In this document: one piece after another, positions 57,055 to 64,000 of the stretch
How positions within the stretch are numbered: the first letter of the stretch is position 1
Layout: every line of letters begins with the position of its first letter
Source: Thiocystis violascens
GTDB taxonomy: Bacteria; Pseudomonadota; Gammaproteobacteria; Chromatiales; Chromatiaceae
DNA: 64,000 bases
Assembly (NCBI GenBank): GCA_020721065.1
Contig: DYNM01000001.1
Location: 124,001 to 188,000, forward strand
Reading direction: 5' to 3'
Made by a program: the position numbers and the translations under genes
The notes under the pieces: generated by a model
What the model was told of the DNA's origin: nothing
What the model saw: the letters and a program-made list of their open reading frames with translations, nothing else
Databases searched by the model: none

Positions 57055-57477
57055 CTAATTTTGACCAACTTGCAGGGTACGTTGTAATAATTGGCGGGCA
57101 GTCGTCATTACTTCCACATTAGCTTCATAGCTGCGAGATGCTGACATCATATTTGCCATTTCTTCAACCACGCTAATTGCTGGTCGAAAGACGTAACCGT
57201 CGCCATTCGCTTGTGGATGATTCGGTTCATAGGTTGGAATTGGTTGTGCTGGAGCGTCAACAATATCAACCACGCGCACTGGCATTGCCGCTTGATCGGG
57301 GTCTTCTTTATCCAAAATCGTTTGGAATAACACCTGTTTGGATTTATACGTTGTATCCGGTGTTTTAGAGGCAGTATTCGCATTTGCTAAATTCGATGCA
57401 ACCGTATTTAAGCGAATAGATTGCGCAGTGAGCGCCGAGGCGGAAGTATTAAAAATACGAAATAAATCACCACTCAT
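57055..57477 (-). CDS. flgC: Flagellar proximal rod protein FlgC
   Basis: The 140-aa rod subunit has N-terminal FRIFNTSASALTAQSIRLNT with VASNLANANTA and C-terminal SVVEEMANMMSASRSYEANVEV, both conserved. AAGGAG precedes the ATG. It begins 4 bp after flgB. Confidence 0.96.
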   Translation of the reverse strand: MSGDLFRIFNTSASALTAQSIRLNTVASNLANANTASKTPDTTYKSKQVLFQTILDKEDPDQAAMPVRVVDIVDAPAQPIPTYEPNHPQANGDGYVFRPAISVVEEMANMMSASRSYEANVEVMTTARQLLQRTLQVGQN

Positions 57478-57481
57478 GGCC

Positions 57482-57886
57482 TTACTCCTTGCGCAACGCA
57501 GCGCGAATTCCAGAAACGCGGCGACTTAAAAATTCAAGTGTGCTTTGATAGTGCATTGCATTATCTGCAAATGCGGCACGTTCTAATTGCGGATCAACGG
57601 TATTCCCATCAAGTGCTGGTTGCGCCGGAATACGATATAACAATGTTGGAGTGGCATCGACAGTGCGTCCGGGTAACTCCAAATGATTTGCCTGCGTTTT
57701 TATAATGTCTAATGTATTTCCTTTATCAACCAGCGTGGTTAATAAACCGCGCACATCAAAATCGCGTGACTTATACAATGGCGTATCGGCATTGGCGATA
57801 TTCGATGCCAATAATTCAGTGCGATGCGCCTGTAATGTCATTGATGCCGGCAAAATGCCAAATGCTTTATCTAATGACAGGCTCAT
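57482..57886 (-). CDS. flgB: Flagellar proximal rod protein FlgB
   Basis: From the ATG at 57886 the rod subunit has 134 aa, the usual size. SLSLDKAFGILPASMTLQAHR and LLASNIANADTPLYKSRDFD are family motifs, and the C-terminal MHYQSTLEFLSRRVSGIRAAL is typical. The frame opens as far as 57982, but that start would include a sigma-54 promoter (57941-57957) in the coding region, so the shorter form is chosen. It leads the flgBCDEFGHIJ run. Confidence 0.94.
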   Translation of the reverse strand: MSLSLDKAFGILPASMTLQAHRTELLASNIANADTPLYKSRDFDVRGLLTTLVDKGNTLDIIKTQANHLELPGRTVDATPTLLYRIPAQPALDGNTVDPQLERAAFADNAMHYQSTLEFLSRRVSGIRAALRKE

Positions 57887-57940
57887 ATCTGAATGCTCAT
57901 TACCAGTGAATGCGTATGGTTCTGTAATGACATAGGAATC

Positions 57941-57957
57941 AGCAAAGGTTGTGCCAG
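57941..57957 (-). promoter_or_regulatory. flgB: Sigma-54 promoter of the flgB operon
   Basis: Minus-strand CTGGCACAACCTTTGCT matches YTGGCAC-N5-TTGCW with the exact GG-N10-GC spacing. Initiation near 57930 leaves a leader of about 44 bases before flgB. RpoN/FleQ-type control of early flagellar genes is established in Pseudomonas and relatives. Confidence 0.88.
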
Positions 57958-58089
57958 TTGGGTTCAGGAGATGCCAATTCATCGTGGCGTTGTCGCGCTA
58001 TTACAGCCACCAATGCTGTTATCGGCTGCTGAGGATGTCCGCTTGAGCGGCGGGGATGGAAATGAAAAAAGCTGAGGGAAAAGCGTTAG

Positions 58090-58902
58090 TTAACGTCGGC
58101 GCAACATTGAACCTTGCGGGGTGCGCAGAATTTCAAACGCATCGGTGTAGGAGCCAACTGCTTCAGAAGCGCCAACAAATAGGTAACCACCGGGATCCAT
58201 CTGGCGGGCAATGCCGTCAAAAATCCGACGTTTGGTATCGGTTGAGAAATAAATCAAAACGTTACGACAAAATACAATCTCAAATTTGCCCAGCGCCGAG
58301 TAAGAATCCATCAAGTTGAGTTTTTGGAAGCGCACTCGTTGCTGAATGTCTGTTTTGATGCGATGTCCATTGGGTACGGTTTCAAAAAACCGTTGCCGCC
58401 GTTCCGCACTTAGCCCGCGCACGATGCTGAGACCGTCATAAATCCCTGACCGCGCTTGTGCTAACACGCCTTCTGACAAGTCAGTCGCCAAAATACTGAC
58501 TGGCACCAACTTTTGCGGATGACTGCTTTCCCATTCGTTCACGATCATGGAAATGCTGTAGGGCTCCTGACCGCTTGAGCAGGCTGCCGACCAGATGCGA
58601 ATCGGCTTTTGTTTAGCGGCCAGCTCAGGAAAGACGATTTGTCGAAGCATTTCAAACGGATAGTTATCACGAAACCATGAGGTTTCATTGGTAGTCATCG
58701 CGTCGATGACCCGTGATTTCAATGTCGGGTCTGCCGAACGCCGCAAGGCACGCAACAGGTCTTCAACCTTGGCGAAGGCGAATTCATCGAGCAGACGCGA
58801 CAGGCGACTAGAGACGAGATATTGACGGTTTTCTCCGAGCACTAAACCACAGCAATCAGCAAGAAATCGGGAAAACTCGGCATAATCCTGCGCATCAATC
58901 AC
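58090..58902 (-). CDS. cheR: Chemotaxis protein methyltransferase CheR
   Basis: This 270-aa SAM-dependent enzyme methylates receptor glutamates. The N-terminal four-helix domain is followed by the methyltransferase core: ETSWFRDNYPFEML, IRIWSAACSSGQEPYSISM (SAM-binding) and FEIVFCRNVLIYFS. GGYLFVGASEAV lies near the end. The start is GTG with GAAGG 7 bases upstream. It lies 96 bp after cheV; placement of cheV-cheR ahead of flgB is typical of gammaproteobacteria with RpoN-controlled flagella. Confidence 0.95.
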   Translation of the reverse strand: MIDAQDYAEFSRFLADCCGLVLGENRQYLVSSRLSRLLDEFAFAKVEDLLRALRRSADPTLKSRVIDAMTTNETSWFRDNYPFEMLRQIVFPELAAKQKPIRIWSAACSSGQEPYSISMIVNEWESSHPQKLVPVSILATDLSEGVLAQARSGIYDGLSIVRGLSAERRQRFFETVPNGHRIKTDIQQRVRFQKLNLMDSYSALGKFEIVFCRNVLIYFSTDTKRRIFDGIARQMDPGGYLFVGASEAVGSYTDAFEILRTPQGSMLRRR

Positions 58903-58998
58903 GGCTAAACCTTCGTGCTATAGACATCAATTAAGAAAACAACAGCGGCGCCCAGCAGCATCATATCGGAGCGCGGCAAATTGCAGTATGCGCATCAA

Positions 58999-59922
58999 TT
59001 ATGCTGGTCGCGCATGTTTAAGCACCGTTGATGCCAACTCATCAGGATCAAATTTAGCTAAAAACGCATTGGCACCTGCACGCTTGACCATGTCGTGATT
59101 GAATTGACCACTGAGTGAAGAATGCAAAATGACATGCAAATCTTTTAACTGATTATTTTCCCTAATTTTGCGGGTTAAGGTGTAGCCATCCATGCGTGGC
59201 ATTTCAATATCAGCGATCACCATTTCAATCGTCGAATTAACCAAATTTTCAGCCGCAAGCTCTTCGAGATATTGCAGTGCAGAAGCGCCATCAGAACGTG
59301 TTTCGGTGCGGAATCCCATTTCTAAAATAGCGCGTTCAATTTGTTTTCGCGCTACCAATGAATCATCGACAATTAAAATTCGCCGGTCGTGATCTAACGG
59401 TTTTGCTTGTTTTTGTACTTCATCAGAAACGTCGCTTTTCAAATGATTGATTTGCGCAAAAACGCGCTCAACATCAATAATTTCTACTAAACGATTGTCT
59501 ACTTCTGTCACCGCAACAAGATAACTTTCGCGTTCCGTGCCACGCGGTGGTGGTTTTACGGTTTCCCAATTCACATTCACAATGCGATCAACCGCTGATA
59601 CCCAAAATCCTTGCACGGAGCGATTAAATTCAGTCACGATCACTTTTGCATCGAGATCATCAGATGCTGGTTGTCCAGCCAAGCCAATTGCGAGCGCCAA
59701 ATCAATCACGGATACCGTGCGTCCGCGAATGTTAGCGACGCCGCGCACCGTTGGATTGGAGCCGGGCAAATGACGCAAGGTGGGTTTGGCAATGACTTCA
59801 CGCACCTTAAATACGTTGATACCAAACGCCTGTTTATTGCCTAGGTGAAACAACAATAATTCCATGCGATTATGACCAACCATACGAGTACGTTGGTCAA
59901 TATCATCAATAAAATGACTCAT
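58999..59922 (-). CDS. cheV: Chemotaxis protein CheV (CheW domain plus receiver)
   Basis: The ATG at 59922 has GGGGGA 6 bases upstream. The 307-aa product has a CheW-like coupling domain (about 20-165; FGINVFKVREVI, GVANIRGRTVSVIDLALAIG) and a response-regulator receiver (about 180-305; ILIVDDSLVARKQIE, phospho-acceptor aspartate in VIADIEMPRMDGY, SSLSGQFN, and the conserved lysine in LAKFDPDEL). It couples receptors to CheA and adapts by phosphorylation. It is divergent from flgA; the starts are 45 bp apart. Confidence 0.95.
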   Translation of the reverse strand: MSHFIDDIDQRTRMVGHNRMELLLFHLGNKQAFGINVFKVREVIAKPTLRHLPGSNPTVRGVANIRGRTVSVIDLALAIGLAGQPASDDLDAKVIVTEFNRSVQGFWVSAVDRIVNVNWETVKPPPRGTERESYLVAVTEVDNRLVEIIDVERVFAQINHLKSDVSDEVQKQAKPLDHDRRILIVDDSLVARKQIERAILEMGFRTETRSDGASALQYLEELAAENLVNSTIEMVIADIEMPRMDGYTLTRKIRENNQLKDLHVILHSSLSGQFNHDMVKRAGANAFLAKFDPDELASTVLKHARPA

Positions 59923-59967
59923 CAACAGTCCCCCAGATCAACAGTGATCGTGTTTAAGTCTAACAGG

Positions 59968-60726
59968 ATGAGCGCGGCGCTTCTCGGTCGCCAGCGTTTC
60001 CGGTTGCAAGGGTTGCGGGCTTGGCTTGGGATCGGTCTGCTCCTGTGCAGTGCCAGTCTCAGTGCCCAAATCGCGGGTACGGAAACAGCGGCCATCGAAC
60101 CATTGGAGCGGATTATGACGACGGTACGCACCTTTGTGTTGGCATCACTCGGTGACGCGGCAACAACTGCTACGCGGATTGACATCGGTCAATTAGATAG
60201 CCGGTTGCGCCTTGCCCGCTGTGCGCATCTGCCGACGGCTCAACTTGCACCCGGTTCGCGTTCCCTTGATAACGGTACCGTCAACATTCGCTGCACGGCT
60301 CCGGTGACATGGTCAATTTTCGTGCCAGTGCGGGTGGAGCGAGAAGTGGCGGCGGTGGTGGTCACGCGCCCGTTGTCGCGCCAGCAGGTGATTACTGCCG
60401 CTGATGTGCGTTTAGAAGCGACCAGTTCGGCACAACTCGCTAACGGCTATTTCGACACGCCAGAAAACGTGATCGGGCTGCAAACAAAACGGGCGCTGCT
60501 GCCCGGGCAGGTGCTCAATGATGCGCTACTCACGCCCGCCAAGGTGGTGAAACGGGGACAACAGGTCACGTTGATTGTGGTCACGCCCGGCGTGACGGTG
60601 CAGATGAAAGGGGAAGCGTTGGAAGACGGGGCGGTGGGGCAACGGATTCGGGTGCGCAACAGTACTTCTAAGCAGATTATAGAAGGTGAAATTGAGGCGT
60701 CGGGGATGGTGCGATTACAGTTGTGA
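59968..60726 (+). CDS. flgA: Flagellar P-ring assembly chaperone FlgA
   Basis: The 252-aa periplasmic chaperone is needed for FlgI ring formation. The chosen ATG at 59968 places a signal peptide (LRAWLGIGLLLCSASLSAQ) at the N-terminus; earlier in-frame ATGs at 59872 and 59917 lie within or beside cheV and would add a long polar leader. None has a strong Shine-Dalgarno, so the start is uncertain. The SAF-type C-terminal region shows RPLSRQQVITAADVRLE, ALLPGQVLNDALLTPAKVV and KRGQQVTLIV, all standard for FlgA. Confidence 0.9.
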   Translation: MSAALLGRQRFRLQGLRAWLGIGLLLCSASLSAQIAGTETAAIEPLERIMTTVRTFVLASLGDAATTATRIDIGQLDSRLRLARCAHLPTAQLAPGSRSLDNGTVNIRCTAPVTWSIFVPVRVEREVAAVVVTRPLSRQQVITAADVRLEATSSAQLANGYFDTPENVIGLQTKRALLPGQVLNDALLTPAKVVKRGQQVTLIVVTPGVTVQMKGEALEDGAVGQRIRVRNSTSKQIIEGEIEASGMVRLQL

Positions 60727-60922
60727 ACTGCCACAACACTGCGAACTGGTCTACAGTTTTCGTCTCACCAGTCGTTATTGAACGCAAGACTCGTGTTGAT
60801 GCGGATCACAACTTTTTTCTAAAACCCAATGAAACGGAGGCAGCGAGACGAGCGACCTCACTGCGCTACGCCCAGGGAGTTATCCGCCCTGTTCTAAAGG
60901 TCGCGTTTTCGCGTAAAAAATT

Positions 60923-61246
60923 ATGAACATCAATAGCATAAGCAGCATCAGTCGTCGCAATGAGGTGTCATCCTCAACCAGCAAACCGCAGCTCACTGAA
61001 CCAACCAGCGCCGCGCCCACCGTGAAAGGTGGCGTTACCACCGAGTTGCTTACCCTAACGCCAGCAGCACGCTCCCTGACTGCCGTGCGTGATGGAGCGG
61101 GTACCGTACCCTTTAATGAGGAAAAGGTAGCGTCAATTCGGGCAGCTATTGCCGAAGGTCGTTATCCCGCTATTGATAATAAAAAGCTGGCGCAGCGAAT
61201 CCTTGATTCTGATATTGATTTTTTTGAGAAGCCGCTATTCAAATAA
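60923..61246 (+). CDS. flgM: Anti-sigma-28 factor FlgM
   Basis: This 107-aa inhibitor of FliA is exported once the hook is complete. The disordered N-terminal half is Ser/Thr-rich and the C-terminal half has the sigma-binding helices: VPFNEEKVASIRAAIAEGRYP and KLAQRILDSDIDF. No Shine-Dalgarno is visible, and I could not find a sigma-28 promoter in the 196-bp gap after flgA. A 115-bp inverted-repeat element lies between it and flgN. Confidence 0.9.
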   Translation: MNINSISSISRRNEVSSSTSKPQLTEPTSAAPTVKGGVTTELLTLTPAARSLTAVRDGAGTVPFNEEKVASIRAAIAEGRYPAIDNKKLAQRILDSDIDFFEKPLFK

Positions 61247-61273
61247 CGAGCGTTAATTCAATTTAATATAGTC

Positions 61274-61388
61274 TAGGAGTGATGCGGTTGCAAAAAGTTG
61301 CCAGTTGTCAGTTGGCGGTTGTTAGTAGAAAGCAGGGTTGTCACCGATAACTGGCAACCAACAACTTTTTGCAACCGCATCACTCCTA
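61274..61388. mobile_element. 115-bp MITE-like element between flgM and flgN
   Basis: Perfect 27-bp terminal inverted repeats (61274-61300 with 61362-61388, starting TAGGAGTGATGCGGTTGC) enclose a 61-bp interior that is itself partly palindromic (ccagttgtcag versus rc of ataactgg). ATAGTC occurs immediately outside both ends (61268-61273 and 61389-61394), as a 6-bp target duplication would. No coding capacity. Transcribed, it would form a long stem-loop between flgM and flgN. Confidence 0.82.
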
Positions 61389-61440
61389 ATAGTCAACGGA
61401 TTAAAATGTCATTGCGCCATTCCACGGAGATCAGTGATCA

Positions 61441-61941
61441 ATGAGCACCCAGCCGACTCTCACGCCACAACTGATTCATCATTTCGTGCAGGCGCTGGGG
61501 CAGGCGCTGCGGCTGCTGCAACAGTTGGAAACGACCATGTTGGATGAAACACGGGCACTCGCCAGCCGTGATCCCGACTTGTTGCAGCAAATCGTCATCC
61601 GCAAAGAGGCGCTGGTGCTGGCGGTGGAAAAGGAAACGCTGAAACAAAAACAGAGTGTTGAAATGGCAGCTCAACCTTTCACTCCAGCGGGGTTGGCAGC
61701 TTTTTTTGCTGCCGGCGCTGCACCGCAGATGGTGCGCGAGCAGTGGGCGCAGTTGTGTGCATTGGGGCTGCGCTGTGCGCAACTCAATCAAGCCAATGCC
61801 CGTTTAATTGAGCAGGATCGCAAGCGCATTGCCAATCTATTGCGCATTCTCAGCGGGGATGACGCACCGTCGGCGACCTATACGCCGCAGGGACGCACAC
61901 AATCAGCAAGTTCCCGCAGCCGCACTCTGATTCGCGCATAA
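61441..61941 (+). CDS. flgN: Flagellar export chaperone FlgN
   Basis: This 166-aa, mostly helical cytoplasmic chaperone delivers FlgK and FlgL to the export apparatus. The N-terminal helix (LIHHFVQALGQALRLLQQLET), ETRALASRDPDLLQQIVIRKEALV, and the C-terminal NQANARLIEQDRKRIANLLRIL fit the FlgN family. GGAG lies upstream of the ATG with 11-base spacing. It is separated from flgM by the inverted-repeat element. Confidence 0.88.
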   Translation: MSTQPTLTPQLIHHFVQALGQALRLLQQLETTMLDETRALASRDPDLLQQIVIRKEALVLAVEKETLKQKQSVEMAAQPFTPAGLAAFFAAGAAPQMVREQWAQLCALGLRCAQLNQANARLIEQDRKRIANLLRILSGDDAPSATYTPQGRTQSASSRSRTLIRA

Positions 61942-62030
61942 TATGCAGAACACAATCGGCATTGGATTCACAGCTTGTTTAACTTTGCTCTATTAGAAAA
62001 TGCAACACGCTTGTCGTGGCGGAGCCGTCC

Positions 62031-62783
62031 ATGAAGCCGACGACTCAGCCCGCCATCGCGCATGATGCCAATAGTCATGTTGTCACCAGTCCTGAACGCA
62101 TCACCGCCGTTCTCCATGAACTCCGCCAACAGTTGGTATTGGTTGGAGTGCGCATTGGCACCGATGGCCCGTTATACAACTCGTTATTGGTGCGGCTCGA
62201 TCCTGAACAGCAATTGCTGTATTTGGACGAAATCAATTTGTTTGATGCGCGTGAGCAGATCGTGCTGGGCACCGAGATTCATGTGTATGCCAGTCTGCGC
62301 GGGATTGCGATTCATTTTCAGATGACGGTGGAACGCCTGATCTGCGAAGAGAATAAACAGCTTTACATCGGCGCTTATCCCCAACAGGTAAACTATTTGC
62401 AGCGGCGCGATGTATTTCGTGTCTCCCTGCCGCCTCACGAACGTCGCAGCGTTGTGTTGCAGCACGAATACTCCACAGAAGACCTCACCGCACGTCTCAT
62501 TGATATTTCAGTAAAAGGTTTTTGTGTGGGGCTGTTGGAAGGCACCCTTGAGCGCAGCTTGTTGAAAACGCGCTTTCGCTATTCAGGGATGGAATTGCCC
62601 GGTTTGCGCACTCCGCTGTCTGGACACGCCCGCTTTGTCAATCTGCGTCCGTCGGCGCATTTAGGGATTGTTTCTGCTGGTTTTTATATCCTAGACCTTG
62701 ATCCACAAACTGAACGAGTGCTCATGCGAGCGGCGCTTTATTATCAACGTGAGGCGCGAAAATTGGACTTTCGCCGTGACTAA
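62031..62783 (+). CDS. ycgR: YcgR-like PilZ flagellar brake protein
   Basis: The ATG at 62031 has GGAG 6 bases upstream; a GTG at 62016 is rejected. The 250-aa product has an N-terminal YcgR domain (about 30-110) and a PilZ domain (about 120-240) with the c-di-GMP motifs R-x3-R in RRDVFRVSLP and D-x-S-x2-G in LIDISVKGF. YcgR slows rotation by binding the motor when c-di-GMP is high. The position after flgMN matches the FlgZ locus of Pseudomonas. Confidence 0.92.
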   Translation: MKPTTQPAIAHDANSHVVTSPERITAVLHELRQQLVLVGVRIGTDGPLYNSLLVRLDPEQQLLYLDEINLFDAREQIVLGTEIHVYASLRGIAIHFQMTVERLICEENKQLYIGAYPQQVNYLQRRDVFRVSLPPHERRSVVLQHEYSTEDLTARLIDISVKGFCVGLLEGTLERSLLKTRFRYSGMELPGLRTPLSGHARFVNLRPSAHLGIVSAGFYILDLDPQTERVLMRAALYYQREARKLDFRRD

Positions 62784-62831
62784 TGTCGCAGCGAGCAGTC
62801 GCTGTCAGCGCATTTTCACAGGTGTTGAACG

Positions 62832-64000
62832 ATGCCCGAGCCACTGCTGCCTCCTTTAATCAACGCACGGCAACTCACCGCGCTTCAAGCCGTTATCCCC
62901 AAAGCGGCTGCTCAGTCATCTCCCGCCCCATCGCCATCTGCCGCCGCTGCTCACACTTGGCTTGATGGACAATTACGCCAACAGTTGCCCCGCGCCCAGC
63001 CGTTGCAAACGACGCTAGAACGCTGGCATACCGCACTCGCCGCTGCTCCTAACACCCAGACCCGCAGCGCCGAACATCAATTATTGGCGACCTTTATCAC
63101 GCAGTTGCCGACCGCTAAAGATTTGGTGACGCCACAACGTTTGGCAGACACCTTCCAACATTCCGGTCTTTGGCTGGAGGCGCAACTGGCAGAAAGTGCG
63201 GCGATGCCGTCACAACCAGCGCCTGATTTCAGTCAAGACCTCAAAGCGCAATTGCTGTGTCTCGCCGCCGAGCTGCGGGCAGCCGCCAGCGCCAATCCGT
63301 CGTCGCCACCCGCTGAAGCAGCCGAGGTCGCCGTGGCGGAACTCATCAGCAGCGCAATCTTGGCGGAAACGGCACCGGTCGAGGACGTTTCAACTGCTGA
63401 CAGTGAGACGGATGCTGACGCGGACTGCGAAGTTGGCGATGAGTTGGATGATTGTGACGCGCTGGATGAGGGAGATGATGGCGATGCGGAGTTGGAAGTG
63501 GATGTTGACGGCGACGATGACGCCGATGCTGAGAATGACGGTGCTGCGACCTTTGCTGATGCGGAAGGTGATCCCAATGCCAACTCAGGCGCAGAGACCG
63601 CGCCACAAACATCTGAAATAACGGAAGACGATGAACTAACCGCTGAAGTACCCACTCCGCCCACCCGCGCCCACTCATTAGCGGCACAGGCGCTGCTCCG
63701 CGATATTGATGGTCTGCTCGGACAGATGGTGACGCATCAACTGCTCAGTTTGGATGCGACAAGCGGACAAGCGCGTTGGCAGTTGGAGCTGCCATTTCGC
63801 GCACCGGACGGGTCGATCTTTACTTTGACGACGGAATTGCAACAACACCCGCGCCGGGAGCCAACTGGCGCGGAAGGTTGGACGTTGCAGTTGCAACTGG
63901 ATTTGCCGCGCTTGGGACCGTTGGTGATTCGTCTCAGTGTCCGCGCTGACCGCCTTGATGCCGGTTTACAAGCAGGCACCGAAGCTGGCGCGGCGTTGTT
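62832..64000 (+). CDS. fliK: Flagellar hook-length control protein FliK-like, N-terminal part (runs off the right edge)
   Basis: From the ATG at 62832 (AGGTG 7 bases upstream) an uninterrupted frame of 389 codons runs to the window edge. The N-terminal part is Ala/Pro/Gln-rich. Residues about 190-275 are a very acidic, low-complexity stretch dominated by Asp, Glu and Ala. From about 290 on the sequence becomes globular (LAAQALLRDIDGLLGQMVTH) and shows the start of the C-terminal Flg_hook domain (WQLELPF, LQLQLDLPRLGPLVIRLSV). The protein is the ruler/switch for hook length. Partial at the 3' end. Confidence 0.82.
   Translation, partial: MPEPLLPPLINARQLTALQAVIPKAAAQSSPAPSPSAAAAHTWLDGQLRQQLPRAQPLQTTLERWHTALAAAPNTQTRSAEHQLLATFITQLPTAKDLVTPQRLADTFQHSGLWLEAQLAESAAMPSQPAPDFSQDLKAQLLCLAAELRAAASANPSSPPAEAAEVAVAELISSAILAETAPVEDVSTADSETDADADCEVGDELDDCDALDEGDDGDAELEVDVDGDDDADAENDGAATFADAEGDPNANSGAETAPQTSEITEDDELTAEVPTPPTRAHSLAAQALLRDIDGLLGQMVTHQLLSLDATSGQARWQLELPFRAPDGSIFTLTTELQQHPRREPTGAEGWTLQLQLDLPRLGPLVIRLSVRADRLDAGLQAGTEAGAAL

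Noticed and set aside
57887..57982. N-terminal extension of flgB
   Set aside because: The segment contains a perfect sigma-54 promoter, so it is untranslated leader and promoter DNA.
60010..60030. TTGCA-like -12 element on the minus strand upstream of cheV
   Set aside because: The -24 position reads CC instead of GG, so it is not a usable sigma-54 promoter.
63196..63664. Overlapping open frames on both strands inside fliK
   Set aside because: Their composition (Arg/Met/His-rich or Ser/Ala-rich) is what the acidic FliK codons give in other frames; FliK itself is open across the whole region.

Overview
The window reads as chromosomal DNA of a free-living, motile gammaproteobacterium of moderate GC content. 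The evidence is a gammaproteobacterial flg cluster headed by cheV-cheR, the pilMNOPQ operon, class II PyrC, ATP-type PckA, HslR, and a PEP-CTERM protein with its own RpoN-type promoter. I see no rRNA, tRNA, CRISPR array, prophage or complete IS element. I cannot name the genus from sequence alone.

Layout. 1-4.6 kb: partial nadE (minus), then parC, an ammonium channel and a small secreted Cys/Pro-rich protein closed by a strong terminator. 4.7-13.4 kb: pckA, a membrane diguanylate cyclase with a periplasmic NMT1/THI5-type sensor, pyrC, a SLAC1/TehA channel paired with a DUF302 protein, a secreted multidomain protein and a Uma2-fold nuclease. 13.5-18.3 kb (minus): a seven-gene set comprising a SigZ-like ECF sigma factor, an FmdE-like zinc protein, a TSUP permease, a periplasmic thioredoxin, a CcdA-like thiol transporter, ArsC and Acr3. 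18.5-22.8 kb: an RND efflux pair. 22.8-29.5 kb: a glycosyltransferase, the overlapping minus-strand chain ppa-moaC-engB-methyltransferase, an orphan M.HaeIII-like cytosine methylase, and a heptosyltransferase/glycosyltransferase pair. 29.6-30.6 kb: the PEP-CTERM protein and its regulatory region. 30.6-36 kb: rimO, a four-S1-domain protein, hemW, rpmE and malate dehydrogenase. 36.1-41.4 kb: pilMNOPQ. 41.4-46.7 kb: tgt, grxC, hslR, a short-chain dehydrogenase, an EF-hand protein, a HesB-like protein and a secreted tandem DUF302-like protein. 46.8-64 kb: flgL through flgB, cheR and cheV on the minus strand; diverging from them flgA, flgM, flgN, a YcgR/PilZ protein and the start of fliK.

How the parts work together. 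The pil genes build the type IV pilus alignment complex and secretin. The flg genes build rod, hook, P- and L-rings and hook-filament junction, with a sigma-54 promoter ahead of flgB, FlgM and FlgN as checkpoint and chaperone, and a PilZ brake that can respond to c-di-GMP of the kind made by the GGDEF protein at 6.5-8.4 kb. The 13.5-18.3 kb set combines arsenic detoxification with a periplasmic thiol-reducing pair under a cysteine-tailed ECF sigma factor, and no ArsR is present. The most distinctive signals are that set, the PEP-CTERM promoter with two 19-bp upstream repeats, a 115-bp MITE-like insertion between flgM and flgN, and an orphan GGCC-type methylase in DNA that is poor in GGCC.
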